DNA of 64,000 nt from Bacteroides ndongoniae (GTDB lineage: Bacteria > Bacteroidota > Bacteroidia > Bacteroidales > Bacteroidaceae): NCBI RefSeq assembly GCF_900108345.1, contig NZ_FNVV01000013.1, positions 302,142 through 366,141 on the forward strand. Direction: 5' to 3'. Both the position numbers and the translations under genes were made by a program. The notes under the pieces were generated by a model that was given only the letters and a program-made list of their open reading frames with translations, was not told the origin of the DNA and did no database searches. Positions 44,418 through 52,789 of the stretch are shown here, piece by piece. Every line of letters starts with the position of its first letter. The stretch's first letter is position 1.

Positions 44418-45683
44418 ATGGATGCATTATCCTTATACGACCTCAATGCCTTGGTGCGACGCAGCCTAGAGCAGTGCCTGCCCGACGAGTATTGGGTACA
44501 GGCCGAACTGAGCGAAGTGCGCGTACACCCCGCTACAGGCCATTGCTATGTGGAGTTCGTGCAGAAGGACTCGCGTAGCAACAACCTCGTGGCTAAGGCA
44601 CGTGGCGTCATCTGGAACAACGTCTTCCGTTTGCTCCGTCCCTACTTCGAAGAGAGTACGGGGCAGGTTTTCACGGCAGGCATCAAGGTGCTGGTGCAGG
44701 TCTCTGTGGGCTTCCACGAACTCTACGGCTTCAGCCTGACCGTGCACGACATCGACCCCACCTATACGCTGGGCGACATGGCCCGCCGCCGTCGCGAGAT
44801 TCTGAAGCAGTTGGAGGAAGAAGGCGTGCTGACTCTGAACAAGGAACTGCCCATGCCCGAACTGCCCCGACGCGTAGCCGTCATCTCCTCGGCTACGGCT
44901 GCTGGCTACGGTGACTTCTGTCATCAGCTGACGAACAATCCGCGCGGATATTACTTCCATACCGAACTCTTCGCCGCCGCCATGCAGGGCGACCGTGTGG
45001 AGGAATCGATGCTTGCCGCGCTCGACAGTATCAACAGTCGCGCCGACACCTTCGACGTGGTAGTCATCATCCGTGGTGGAGGAGCCACGTCCGACCTTTC
45101 CTGCTTCGATACCTACCTGCTGGCTGCTGCCTGTGCCCAGTTCCCGCTGCCCATCATCACCGGCATCGGGCACGAGCGCGACGATACGGTGCTCGACTCC
45201 GTGGCACACGCCCGTGTGAAGACGCCTACTGCCGCCGCCGAATACCTCATTGCCCGCATGGACGAAGCAGCCGACCGTCTGAACGACCTCGCTGTCCGCC
45301 TGTACGAAGGAGTCACTGCCCGCCTGAAGTGGGAACGCAACCGCCTGCAACAGTGCCGCAACCGCATCCCTACAGCGTCCGTCCGCCGGGTATCGTCTGC
45401 CAAGCTGGAACTGCTCACCGCCCGTAAGGACTTGCACAGTTCGGTGGAGGCTGTGCTTGCCCGCCACCGCCACAAGCTGGAGCTGTTGAAGCAACGCCTT
45501 GCCGATGCCTCGCCCGACAAGCTGCTGGCCCGTGGCTACAGCATCACGCTGAAGGATGGCAAGGCCGTTAAAGACGCCGCTTTGCTAAGCCCGGGCGACA
45601 GGCTCGTAACCCGGCTCTATCGGGGCGAAGTGCAGTCGGTAGTGAATCAAGAATCTGCTGAACGAAGAATGGCGAATGGATAA
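44418..45683 (+). CDS. xseA: Exodeoxyribonuclease VII large subunit
   Basis: Processive single-strand DNA exonuclease subunit. 421 residues from the ATG at 44418: OB-fold (about 5-100, YWVQAELSEVRVHPATGHCYVEF) and catalytic domain with RGGGATSDLSCFD, GIGHERDDTVLD and RVKTPTAAAEYL. The coiled-coil region (about 255-350) is shorter than in E. coli. An upstream TTG extension is not supported. xseB follows after 115 bases of repeat-type DNA. Confidence 0.95.
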   Translation: MDALSLYDLNALVRRSLEQCLPDEYWVQAELSEVRVHPATGHCYVEFVQKDSRSNNLVAKARGVIWNNVFRLLRPYFEESTGQVFTAGIKVLVQVSVGFHELYGFSLTVHDIDPTYTLGDMARRRREILKQLEEEGVLTLNKELPMPELPRRVAVISSATAAGYGDFCHQLTNNPRGYYFHTELFAAAMQGDRVEESMLAALDSINSRADTFDVVVIIRGGGATSDLSCFDTYLLAAACAQFPLPIITGIGHERDDTVLDSVAHARVKTPTAAAEYLIARMDEAADRLNDLAVRLYEGVTARLKWERNRLQQCRNRIPTASVRRVSSAKLELLTARKDLHSSVEAVLARHRHKLELLKQRLADASPDKLLARGYSITLKDGKAVKDAALLSPGDRLVTRLYRGEVQSVVNQESAERRMANG

Positions 45684-45750
45684 TTGATTATTGAGAACTG
45701 AGAATGAAGTTGCGTGTATTCATTATCCATTATCCATTCTCCATTACAAG
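45672..45750. repeat. Word-repeat element between xseA and xseB
   Basis: GGATAATTGATTATTGAGAA and GAGAATGAAG words on the left; TTCATTATCCATTATCCATT and CTCCATTAC words on the right, imperfectly complementary. Confidence 0.6.
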
Positions 45751-45798
45751 ACTATCGGCTTTACTCCTTAATTTCTTAACTCGTATAAATTGAATCAT

Positions 45799-46014
45799 AT
45801 GCCGTCAACCAAGAAAAAAGAAACCTACAGCCAGGCCATGAACCGCCTGGAGAAGATAGTTAGCCAGATTGACAACAACGAACTGGAGATTGATGAACTG
45901 GCCGAGAGAATAAAGGAAGCCAATGAAATCATCGCTTTCTGCGAGAGCAAACTGACCAAAGCTGACCAGGAAATCGAAAAAATACTGGCTGAAAAGCAAG
46001 AAAGTGAAGAATAA
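45799..46014 (+). CDS. xseB: Exodeoxyribonuclease VII small subunit
   Basis: 71 residues from the ATG at 45799. Two-helix XseB fold: KKETYSQAMNRLEKIVSQID, NELEIDELAERIKEANEII, FCESKLTKADQEIEKIL. Several small subunits decorate each XseA. It follows xseA and ends just before a -7-like TATTTTTG (46019-46026) that may serve ilvE. Confidence 0.95.
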   Translation: MPSTKKKETYSQAMNRLEKIVSQIDNNELEIDELAERIKEANEIIAFCESKLTKADQEIEKILAEKQESEE

Positions 46015-46018
46015 AGAT

Positions 46019-46026
46019 TATTTTTG
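46019..46026 (+). promoter_or_regulatory. Probable -7 element of ilvE
   Basis: TATTTTTG fits TAnnTTTG, 40 bases before the ilvE ATG. No clear -33 element. Confidence 0.4.
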
Positions 46027-46066
46027 TTGCAATTAGCAAAGCAGGAATATTCAAAACTTTAAAGAT

Positions 46067-47086
46067 ATGAAAGAAATTGATTGGTCAAATCTGTCCTTCG
46101 GATACATGAAGACAGACTACAACGTGAGAATTTATCATCGTAACGGTCAGTGGGGCGAGCTGGAAGTATGCAGCGAGGAAACCATCCCCATGCACATGGC
46201 GGCTACCTGTCTGCACTACGGACAGGAAGCTTTCGAAGGTTTGAAGGCTTTCAAGGGTAAGGACGGCAAGGTGCGTATCTTCCGTCTGGAGGAAAACGCT
46301 GCCCGTCTGCAATCCACCTGCCGTGGCATCCTGATGCCCGAACTCCCGACAGAACGTTTCCGCGAGGCTGTGCTGAAGGTGGTGAAACTGAACGAACGCT
46401 TCATTCCGCCTTACGAGAGTGGTGCATCACTCTACATCCGTCCGTTGTTGGTAGGTACGGGTGCACAGGTTGGTGTGAAACCCTCCAATGAGTATCTCTT
46501 CCTGATATTCGTTACGCCTGTAGGTCCGTACTTCAAGGGCGGATTTGTCACTACTCCTTACGTCATCACCCGCAAGTACGACCGTGCGGCTCCGCTCGGC
46601 ACCGGTACGTTCAAGGTGGGCGGTAACTATGCGGCCAGCCTGCGTGCCAGCAAGGAAGCTCACGACGCCGGCTATTCGGCAGAGTTCTACCTCGATGCCA
46701 AGGAGAAGAAATACATGGACGAGTGTGGTGCCGCCAACTTCTTCGGCATCAAGGACAATACGTACATTACGCCGTTGTCCACATCCATTCTTCCGTCCAT
46801 CACCAACAAGAGTTTGATGCAACTGGCCGAAGACATGGGTATGAAGGTAGAACGTCGTCCCATCCCCGAAGAAGAACTGGCTACATTCGAGGAAGCCGGT
46901 GCTTGCGGTACGGCAGCTGTTATCAGCCCCATCCAGCGCATCGACGACCCCGAGAACAACCGTTCGTACGTCATCTCGAAAGACGGCAAGCCGGGTGAGG
47001 TCTGCTCTAAACTTTATCACAAGTTGCGTGCCATCCAGTACGGCGACGAGCCCGACGTGCACGGATGGGTAACCGTTGTGGAATGA
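46067..47086 (+). CDS. ilvE: Branched-chain amino-acid aminotransferase
   Basis: PLP fold type IV enzyme, last step of Val, Leu and Ile synthesis. 339 residues, the longer class II type. Features: LHYGQEAFEGLKAF, SLYIRPLLVGTGAQVGV, the PLP lysine region GTGTFKVGGNYAAS, and MDECGAANFFGI. The stop overlaps the start of the next gene (ATGA), so translation is probably coupled. Confidence 0.95.
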   Translation: MKEIDWSNLSFGYMKTDYNVRIYHRNGQWGELEVCSEETIPMHMAATCLHYGQEAFEGLKAFKGKDGKVRIFRLEENAARLQSTCRGILMPELPTERFREAVLKVVKLNERFIPPYESGASLYIRPLLVGTGAQVGVKPSNEYLFLIFVTPVGPYFKGGFVTTPYVITRKYDRAAPLGTGTFKVGGNYAASLRASKEAHDAGYSAEFYLDAKEKKYMDECGAANFFGIKDNTYITPLSTSILPSITNKSLMQLAEDMGMKVERRPIPEEELATFEEAGACGTAAVISPIQRIDDPENNRSYVISKDGKPGEVCSKLYHKLRAIQYGDEPDVHGWVTVVE

Positions 47087-47904
47087 CCGGCGTGAACAGA
47101 GACATAAAGATAACCACCCTTGTCGAGAATACGGTCTATGGCAAGGGCTTGCAGGGAGAGCATGGGCTTTCCCTGCTTGTTGATGTGGCAGGGCATAAGG
47201 TACTGTTCGATACCGGTGCGTCCGACCTCTTCATCCGCAATGCCCGTCAGCTGGGCATCGATCTGCGCGAAGTGGATTGCCTTGTCTTGTCTCACGGGCA
47301 TCGTGACCACACGGGCGGTCTGCATCACTTCCTTCGGTTGAACGACCGCGCCACGGTGGTGTGCAAGCGTGAGGCTCTCCGTCCCAAATACAAGGACGAG
47401 CGCGAAAACGGCCTGATGCACCCCGATGACCTTGATCTTGCCCGCTTCCGTTTTGTCGGGCAGACCGAAGAGATTCTGCCGGATGTCTTTGTCTTCCCTC
47501 AATTGCCTGTAGCCGATGAGGCTGACACGCATTTCGAACATTTCTACACGCTGACCGACGGACAGAAACGTCCCGACCGTTTCGACGACGAACTGGCGCT
47601 GGTGTTGAAGCGCGACCTCGACCTGGCTGTGCTGAGTGCCTGCTCGCACCGGGGCATCACCAATATCCTCCGCACGGTGCGCGAGGCATTTCCGGAGGGA
47701 GTGTTGAAGCTGGTGCTGGGTGGTTTTCATATCCGCACGGCAAGAACCGGAAAATACAACGTGATAGCCCGTTACTTGTCAGACTGCCTGCCGCAACGGT
47801 TAGGGGTGTGCCACTGTACGGGCGTCGACCAATATGCATTGTTTCACCAATCCTTCGCCGACCGGGCGTTTTATTGCCACACCGGTTGGGTGGAGACTTT
47901 CTAA
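47083..47904 (+). CDS. MBL-fold metallohydrolase
   Basis: 273 residues from the ATG at 47083, overlapping the ilvE stop by four bases. The metallo-beta-lactamase metal motif SHGHRDHTGG is at about 65-74; later histidines are in SACSHRGITN, GGFHIR and CHCTG. The overall pattern (LVENTVYGKGL...HGLSLLVD, LFDTGAS) resembles the MBL subgroup that includes archaeal MptE-like dihydropterin enzymes. Substrate unknown. A trmB gene starts 3 bases later. Confidence 0.85.
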   Translation: MTGVNRDIKITTLVENTVYGKGLQGEHGLSLLVDVAGHKVLFDTGASDLFIRNARQLGIDLREVDCLVLSHGHRDHTGGLHHFLRLNDRATVVCKREALRPKYKDERENGLMHPDDLDLARFRFVGQTEEILPDVFVFPQLPVADEADTHFEHFYTLTDGQKRPDRFDDELALVLKRDLDLAVLSACSHRGITNILRTVREAFPEGVLKLVLGGFHIRTARTGKYNVIARYLSDCLPQRLGVCHCTGVDQYALFHQSFADRAFYCHTGWVETF

Positions 47905-47907
47905 ATT

Positions 47908-48666
47908 ATGGGAAAAGGAAAATTAGCGAAATTTGCAGATATGCGGGAGTACCCGCACGTGTTTGAATACCCCTATTCGGTAGTCGATGACGTGCCTTTC
48001 GACATGAAAGGCCACTGGGGAGAAACGTTTTTCAAGAACGACCGCCCCATCGTACTCGAACTGGGTTGTGGCCGGGGCGAGTACACCGTCGGTCTGGGTC
48101 GTCTCTTCCCCGAGAAGAACTTCATCGGCGTCGACATCAAGGGTGCACGTATGTGGACAGGGGCTACTGAATCGCTTCAGGCGGGCATGACGAACGTCGC
48201 CTTCCTGCGTACCAACATCGAAATCATCGACCGCTTCTTTGCGCCGGGCGAGGTGAGCGAAATCTGGCTTACCTTCTCCGACCCACAGATGAAGAAGGCT
48301 ACGAAGCGGCTTACTTCCACCTACTTCATGGAGCGTTATCGCCGTTTTCTGGTAGATGGTGGGCTGGTACATCTGAAGACGGACAGCAACTTCATGTTCA
48401 CCTACACCAAGTACATGGTGGAGCACAACCACCTGCCCGTCGAAGTGATGACCGAAGACCTGTATCACTCGGGACTGGCCGACGAGATACTCAGCATTCG
48501 TACCTACTACGAGCAGCAATGGCTGGACCGCGGGCTGAACATCAAGTACATCCGTTTCCGCCTGCCTCACGAAGGTGTGCTCGTCGAGCCCGATGTGGAG
48601 ATAGAACTCGATGAATACCGAAGCTACAACCGCAGCAAGCGGAGCGGGCTTCAGACAAGTAAATAA
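47908..48666 (+). CDS. trmB: tRNA (guanine-N7-)-methyltransferase
   Basis: SAM-dependent enzyme that makes m7G46 in tRNA. 252 residues. SAM-binding motif [12 protein letters not shown] (about 50-61), [12 protein letters not shown], and the family signature [16 protein letters not shown] where many TrmB have PDPWPKKRHHKRR. The variant DPQMKKA is normal for Bacteroidetes, as far as I can tell. C-terminal [15 protein letters not shown] is basic. Confidence 0.92.
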   Translation: MGKGKLAKFADMREYPHVFEYPYSVVDDVPFDMKGHWGETFFKNDRPIVLELGCGRGEYTVGLGRLFPEKNFIGVDIKGARMWTGATESLQAGMTNVAFLRTNIEIIDRFFAPGEVSEIWLTFSDPQMKKATKRLTSTYFMERYRRFLVDGGLVHLKTDSNFMFTYTKYMVEHNHLPVEVMTEDLYHSGLADEILSIRTYYEQQWLDRGLNIKYIRFRLPHEGVLVEPDVEIELDEYRSYNRSKRSGLQTSK

Positions 48667-48667
48667 T

Positions 48668-48735
48668 ATGAATTGGAAGTTAAAAAAGTTAGAAGGGGTT
48701 ATCGCCCTTTACCCTTCTAACTTCCTCTAACTTCT
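48668..48735. repeat. Inverted word repeat between trmB and the Mrp gene
   Basis: AAGTTAGAAGGGGTTATCG and CCCTTTACCCTTCTAACTTC arms; the word GTTATCGCCC recurs at 61311-61320. Confidence 0.6.
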
Positions 48736-48757
48736 TAACGCCTTATAAATAACAATT

Positions 48758-49858
48758 ATGACTCTTTATCCGAAACTCATTCTCGACGCACTGGCCACCG
48801 TGCGCTATCCGGGCAACGGCAAGAACCTTGTCGAAGCCGAAATGGTGGCCGACAACTTGCGTATCGACGGTATGAAGGTCAGCTTCTCGCTCATCTTCGA
48901 GAAGCTTACCGACCCCTTCATGAAATCCATATTGAAGTCGGCCGAAACGGCCATTCATACTTATGTGTCGCCCGACGTGGAGGTGACCATCACTACCGAA
49001 AGCCGTCAGGCAGCCCGTCCCGAGCCGGGCAAGATGCTGCCCCGTGTGAAGAACGTTATTGCCGTATCGAGCGGCAAGGGTGGGGTAGGCAAGAGTACCG
49101 TAGCTGCCAATCTGGCTGTAGCCCTGGTGAAGCTGGGGTACAAGGTAGGTCTGCTCGATGCTGATATCTTCGGTCCCTCCGTCCCTAAAATGTTTCAGGT
49201 GGAGGATGCCCGTCCGTATGCCGAGCGTATCGACGGCCGCGACCTCATCATCCCCATCGAAAAGTACGGTCTGAAACTGCTGTCTATCGGCTTCTTTGTC
49301 AATCCCGAACAGGCTACCCTGTGGCGTGGCGGTATGGCCAGCAACGCCCTGAAGCAGCTGGTGGGTGATGCCGACTGGGGCGACCTCGACTACTTCATCC
49401 TTGACACTCCTCCGGGCACGAGCGACATCCATCTGACCCTGCTCCAGACGCTTGCCATCACGGGTGCTGTCATTGTCAGCACACCGCAGCAGGTGGCTCT
49501 GGCCGATGCACGCAAGGGTGTGGATATGTATACCAACGACAAGGTGAACGTGCCTATTCTGGGATTGGTAGAGAACATGGCGTGGTTTACTCCAGCCGAA
49601 CTGCCGGAGAACAAGTACTACATTTTTGGTAAGGACGGTTGCAAACAGCTTGCCGAGGAATTGAAGGTGCCTTTGCTGGGACAAATCCCCATCGTGCAGA
49701 GCATTTGCGAGAGCGGCGACAAGGGTACACCTGTGGCTCTCGACTCTGATACCCTCACCGGTCGCGCCTTCCTTCAGCTGGCTGCTGCTGTGGTACGCCA
49801 AGTGGACAAGCGCAACATTGAGATGGAGCCGACACGGATTGTGCAGGTGAAGAAATAA
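48758..49858 (+). CDS. Mrp/NBP35-family Fe-S carrier ATPase
   Basis: Assembles and transfers Fe-S clusters. 366 residues: an N-terminal DUF59/MIP18-like domain (about 1-90) and a P-loop ATPase with deviant Walker A SSGKGGVGKST (about 107-117), LLDADIFGPSVP and DTPPGTSD. The usual C-terminal CxxC of NBP35 is not apparent, as in many bacterial Mrp proteins. It converges on the M56 gene across a long hairpin. Confidence 0.93.
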   Translation: MTLYPKLILDALATVRYPGNGKNLVEAEMVADNLRIDGMKVSFSLIFEKLTDPFMKSILKSAETAIHTYVSPDVEVTITTESRQAARPEPGKMLPRVKNVIAVSSGKGGVGKSTVAANLAVALVKLGYKVGLLDADIFGPSVPKMFQVEDARPYAERIDGRDLIIPIEKYGLKLLSIGFFVNPEQATLWRGGMASNALKQLVGDADWGDLDYFILDTPPGTSDIHLTLLQTLAITGAVIVSTPQQVALADARKGVDMYTNDKVNVPILGLVENMAWFTPAELPENKYYIFGKDGCKQLAEELKVPLLGQIPIVQSICESGDKGTPVALDSDTLTGRAFLQLAAAVVRQVDKRNIEMEPTRIVQVKK

Positions 49859-49860
49859 GC

Positions 49861-49940
49861 ATTCACCACAGAGTGACACAGAGTCCCACAGAGTTCAAGA
49901 AATATAAACTCCGTGTTACTCTGTGTCCTCTGTAGTGAAT
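49861..49940. repeat. Long inverted repeat between convergent genes (CACAGAG words)
   Basis: ATTCACCACAGAG and ACACAGAGT on the left pair with ACTCTGTGTCCTCTGTAGTGAAT on the right, an imperfect stem of roughly 30 bp. It lies between two stop codons and could block read-through in both directions; there is no T run. Confidence 0.7.
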
Positions 49941-49962
49941 CAATTATGTAAAGAGAGAATTA

Positions 49963-52005
49963 TTATTGCAGGCGGAAGGTCACCGGGAAGGTGTATTTCA
50001 CGTTCACGGGTTTTCCGTCCTTGGTGCCGGGTACCCAGTCGGGCATGGTGCTGGCCACGCGCAGAGCTTCTGCATCCAGGATGGGGTCGACGCTTCGGAC
50101 AATGCTGGCGTTGACAGCCTTACCTTCGGTGTTGATGATGACCGCTACTGTCACTCTTCCTTGTATACCTTTGGTTTGGGCTTCGGCCGGATAGCGGATG
50201 TTCTTACTGAGGTATTGCATCAGGCCGGTCATGCCGCCGGGGAATTCGGGCATCTTGTCCACGACGTCATATACTTCGCCTGCTACGGGTGTGTGGTAGC
50301 CTACCACAGTAGTTTCGTCTATCTTCTCCACCGGTTCAGGAGCCAGGCGGAACATGACTGGGACGGTGTATTTCACTTTGACCGGTTCGCCTTTCTGTGT
50401 GCCCGGTTTCCACTTGGGCATACTGCTGATGACGCGGATGGCTTCGGCATCCAAATCAGCGTTGACACCTCTCAGGATGCTTACGTTTCCGATGCTTCCG
50501 TCCTTGCCAACCACAAACTGCACGGTGACACGTCCCTGTATGCCAGCCTTATGAGCAGCTTCGGGATAGCGGATGTTGTCGGATAAGTACTTCTTTAAAG
50601 CCGTCATGCCTCCGTTGGGGAATTCCGGCATGTTTTCTACGACTTCATATACATCGGCTTCGGTTGCTGCTGTTTTGATATCTATATAAGGTATCAGCTC
50701 AATGACCATGTTGTCGGGATTCATTTGTGCCAATACTTTGGGTGTACAGAATCGCACCAGTTTGCTGCCGTCACTTTTGGTATGTTCAAACAGAATACTT
50801 GCTTCGGGCGACGTCTCTATACGGAATTCTCCTTGGGCGTTGACTGTACTTTTGGTAATTGACTGATACTTATGGTCAATGATGATTTTTACATCGCTAA
50901 TCGGATTACCCGCTTCGTCGTCCACAATCTTTCCTTTGTAGGTCACCTTCTTGCTCTTTTCCTGCTGGGGTATAGGAGCAACATTCATTTCTGTTTGAGA
51001 CGATGGAGCGATGTTATCAGGCTCTTGCTTGGGCAGTGGAGCGATGTTTTCAGGTTGAGGCTGTACTTCGGGTGTTTCGGCGGGAGTGACAGCTTCCATA
51101 ACTTCAGCAGTAATCTTCTGTGTGGCGCGTGCCACGGCCTCGATGTTGCTGACTATCATCAGCAGGGCGGCCAGCGGGAGGAACATCAGGTATTTGGTTC
51201 TCCCTATTGCTCGGGTTCTTCTTTTGTTCATCATAGTGATGCGCTTTTTTAGGGGTAAAACATTGAAACTGTTATAGATGGTTGCTGCAGCCTTATGATG
51301 TGACAAACCCAACAAGTGGTATTGGTAAGTGCGCGAGTCGTGGCCGGTCTCCAGTACCTTTTCGTCGGCCATGTACTCTAAGTTCGTACGTATTTCCCGC
51401 TTCATGAGCCAGGCAAAGGGATTGAACCAGCAGACGATGCACGCCAGTTCGCCTATCATCACGTCGACGGAGTGCCATTGCCGGGCATGGGTGCGCTCGT
51501 GCGTCAGTATCTCGTGCAGTTCTTCGCCGGTGTGTGCGTCGGGATAGACAAATATCCAGCGGAAGAACGAGAACGGACCTTCCGGCCGTGGAAGCAGATG
51601 TACGGTGGTATCGTCTATTTTCTGTGTGGGGCAGCGTCGGCCCAGGCGGATAATGCCTGTCAGCTGCACCAGGAAGCGTGCCGTCAGCAAGGCTACCACC
51701 AGCCAGTAGACGATCCCGATGCCGTCGGCCAGCAGTTGCTTCCAGTCCGTTTCGGGCTGTGGTGTCAGCGTCAGTTCGGGCAACACCACGGTGGCATACA
51801 GGTCGGCCATAGCTGCCATCGGTTCCTGTTGCTCAATCCAGGTCTGGATGTTGAACAGCGGTACAATAGCCGATACGGCAAAGAAGCACAGCAGAGCCGT
51901 CCGCCTCCAGGTGAAGAACGTGTCCTTGTAGAAGAACAGCCGGTAAAAGGCATAGAACAAGGCTATCGCTACGTTGATTTTCAGAAAATAGACCATATCT
52001 TTCAA
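49963..52005 (-). CDS. M56 (BlaR1-like) membrane metallopeptidase fused to two TonB C-terminal domains
   Basis: 680 residues. N-terminal half: about four membrane segments and an M56 peptidase domain with zinc motif H169-ERTH173 and downstream ADEKVLE. After the last membrane segment (about 270-290, TKYLMFLPLAALLMIVSNI) come a Pro/Gln/Glu-rich linker, a CarboxypepD_reg-like domain (about 355-450), and two TonB C-terminal domains (about 470-560 and 590-680, each with MPEFPGG-type, IRYP-EA and GIQGRVTV motifs). BlaR1-like proteins sense a signal and cleave a BlaI-type repressor, whose gene is next to it. The signal is unknown. Confidence 0.9.
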   Translation of the reverse strand: MKDMVYFLKINVAIALFYAFYRLFFYKDTFFTWRRTALLCFFAVSAIVPLFNIQTWIEQQEPMAAMADLYATVVLPELTLTPQPETDWKQLLADGIGIVYWLVVALLTARFLVQLTGIIRLGRRCPTQKIDDTTVHLLPRPEGPFSFFRWIFVYPDAHTGEELHEILTHERTHARQWHSVDVMIGELACIVCWFNPFAWLMKREIRTNLEYMADEKVLETGHDSRTYQYHLLGLSHHKAAATIYNSFNVLPLKKRITMMNKRRTRAIGRTKYLMFLPLAALLMIVSNIEAVARATQKITAEVMEAVTPAETPEVQPQPENIAPLPKQEPDNIAPSSQTEMNVAPIPQQEKSKKVTYKGKIVDDEAGNPISDVKIIIDHKYQSITKSTVNAQGEFRIETSPEASILFEHTKSDGSKLVRFCTPKVLAQMNPDNMVIELIPYIDIKTAATEADVYEVVENMPEFPNGGMTALKKYLSDNIRYPEAAHKAGIQGRVTVQFVVGKDGSIGNVSILRGVNADLDAEAIRVISSMPKWKPGTQKGEPVKVKYTVPVMFRLAPEPVEKIDETTVVGYHTPVAGEVYDVVDKMPEFPGGMTGLMQYLSKNIRYPAEAQTKGIQGRVTVAVIINTEGKAVNASIVRSVDPILDAEALRVASTMPDWVPGTKDGKPVNVKYTFPVTFRLQ

Positions 52006-52009
52006 TTAA

Positions 52010-52120
52010 AAATGAAGAATTAAGAATGAAGAATTAAAAATGGCGGATGAAGAACTTTTCTTGTACGATGGAGAAATTCTTCATTTGTCCGCAAGGCGGA
52101 CATTCTTCATTCTTCGTTGA
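52010..52120. repeat. Word repeats and hairpin between the BlaI- and BlaR1-like genes
   Basis: AATGAAGAATTAAGAATGAAG words on the left and ATTCTTCATTCTTCG words on the right, with an inner perfect stem TGTCCGC / GCGGACA at 52087-52103. It sits within the presumed operon. Confidence 0.6.
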
Positions 52121-52131
52121 AAAGGAATTTT

Positions 52132-52497
52132 TCACTTCTCCTTTCCTTTCTCAATCATATCAATTATATCTTTCAAGTCGTTGGCCGAGATCTTCTGTTC
52201 CTTGGCGAAGAACGAGACCATCTCCTTGTACGAATTGGCAAAGTAGTTGCGGACAAAGCCGCTCATGAACGTCCGTTTGTATTCGCTTTCGCGGATCAGC
52301 GGTGTGTAGCGGTATGTGTTTCCCATGCGTGTGGGTTTCACATATTGCTTCCGTTCCAGGTTTTTCACGATCGAGGCCACGGTGGTGTAGGGGGGCTTCG
52401 GTTCGGGGAATTTGGCGAGGATGTCTTTTACGAAGCATTCTTTCAGTTCCCAGATGTACAACATCACTTCTTCTTCTTGCATTGTTAACTTTTCCAT
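52132..52497 (-). CDS. BlaI/MecI-family repressor
   Basis: 121 residues. Winged helix-turn-helix of the BlaI family: MEKLTMQEEEVMLYIWELKE, PEPKPPYTTVASIVKNLERKQYV, then a C-terminal dimerisation region. It probably represses its own operon by binding the palindrome TACGAATATTTCGTA inside its promoter and is released when the M56 protein is activated. First gene of the pair. Confidence 0.92.
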   Translation of the reverse strand: MEKLTMQEEEVMLYIWELKECFVKDILAKFPEPKPPYTTVASIVKNLERKQYVKPTRMGNTYRYTPLIRESEYKRTFMSGFVRNYFANSYKEMVSFFAKEQKISANDLKDIIDMIEKGKEK

Positions 52498-52525
52498 GGA
52501 ATACAGTTTTAGTTTGAATTCATTG

Positions 52526-52556
52526 CAAATCTACGAATATTTCGTAATATAGCAAA
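52526..52556 (-). promoter_or_regulatory. Promoter of the BlaI-like gene
   Basis: Minus strand TTTG (52556-52553), exactly 19 bases, TAGATTTG (52533-52526): a consensus Bacteroides promoter 29 bases before the ATG. Confidence 0.82.
52532..52546. promoter_or_regulatory. Probable BlaI operator
   Basis: TACGAATATTTCGTA, a 6-bp inverted repeat with a 3-base centre, located in the spacer between the two promoter elements; binding would exclude RNA polymerase. Confidence 0.65.
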
Positions 52557-52654
52557 TGACAACGGGTTAATTATTGTAAAAGCTTGCCTCTTTTGAGGAG
52601 AGAGGGTGGACGGAGCAGTGCCGGAATGCGTCCCTTGAGTGAGGCGATTACAGG

Positions 52655-52730
52655 ACACTTGCACGGCTCGTGCAGAACACAAGTGCGGCTCGCGAGCCGT
52701 GCAAGTGTGGTTCGCGAGCCGTACTTGTGT
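52655..52730. repeat. GC-rich palindromic repeat (GGCTCGCGAGCC), locus 1
   Basis: Three units: ACACTTGCACGGCTCGTG (52655-52672), a near-palindrome around GGCTCGCGAGCC (52677-52708), and GGTTCGCGAGCCGTACTTGT (52709-52728). The same unit occurs at 62702-62754. It lies 3' of the thioredoxin-fold gene, about 60 bases from its stop. Confidence 0.75.
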
Positions 52731-52789
52731 CCCATAAAGGGGGGATATAATATATAGGATGTCGGAACAGGCCGAAGCCTGCGGGGGCA

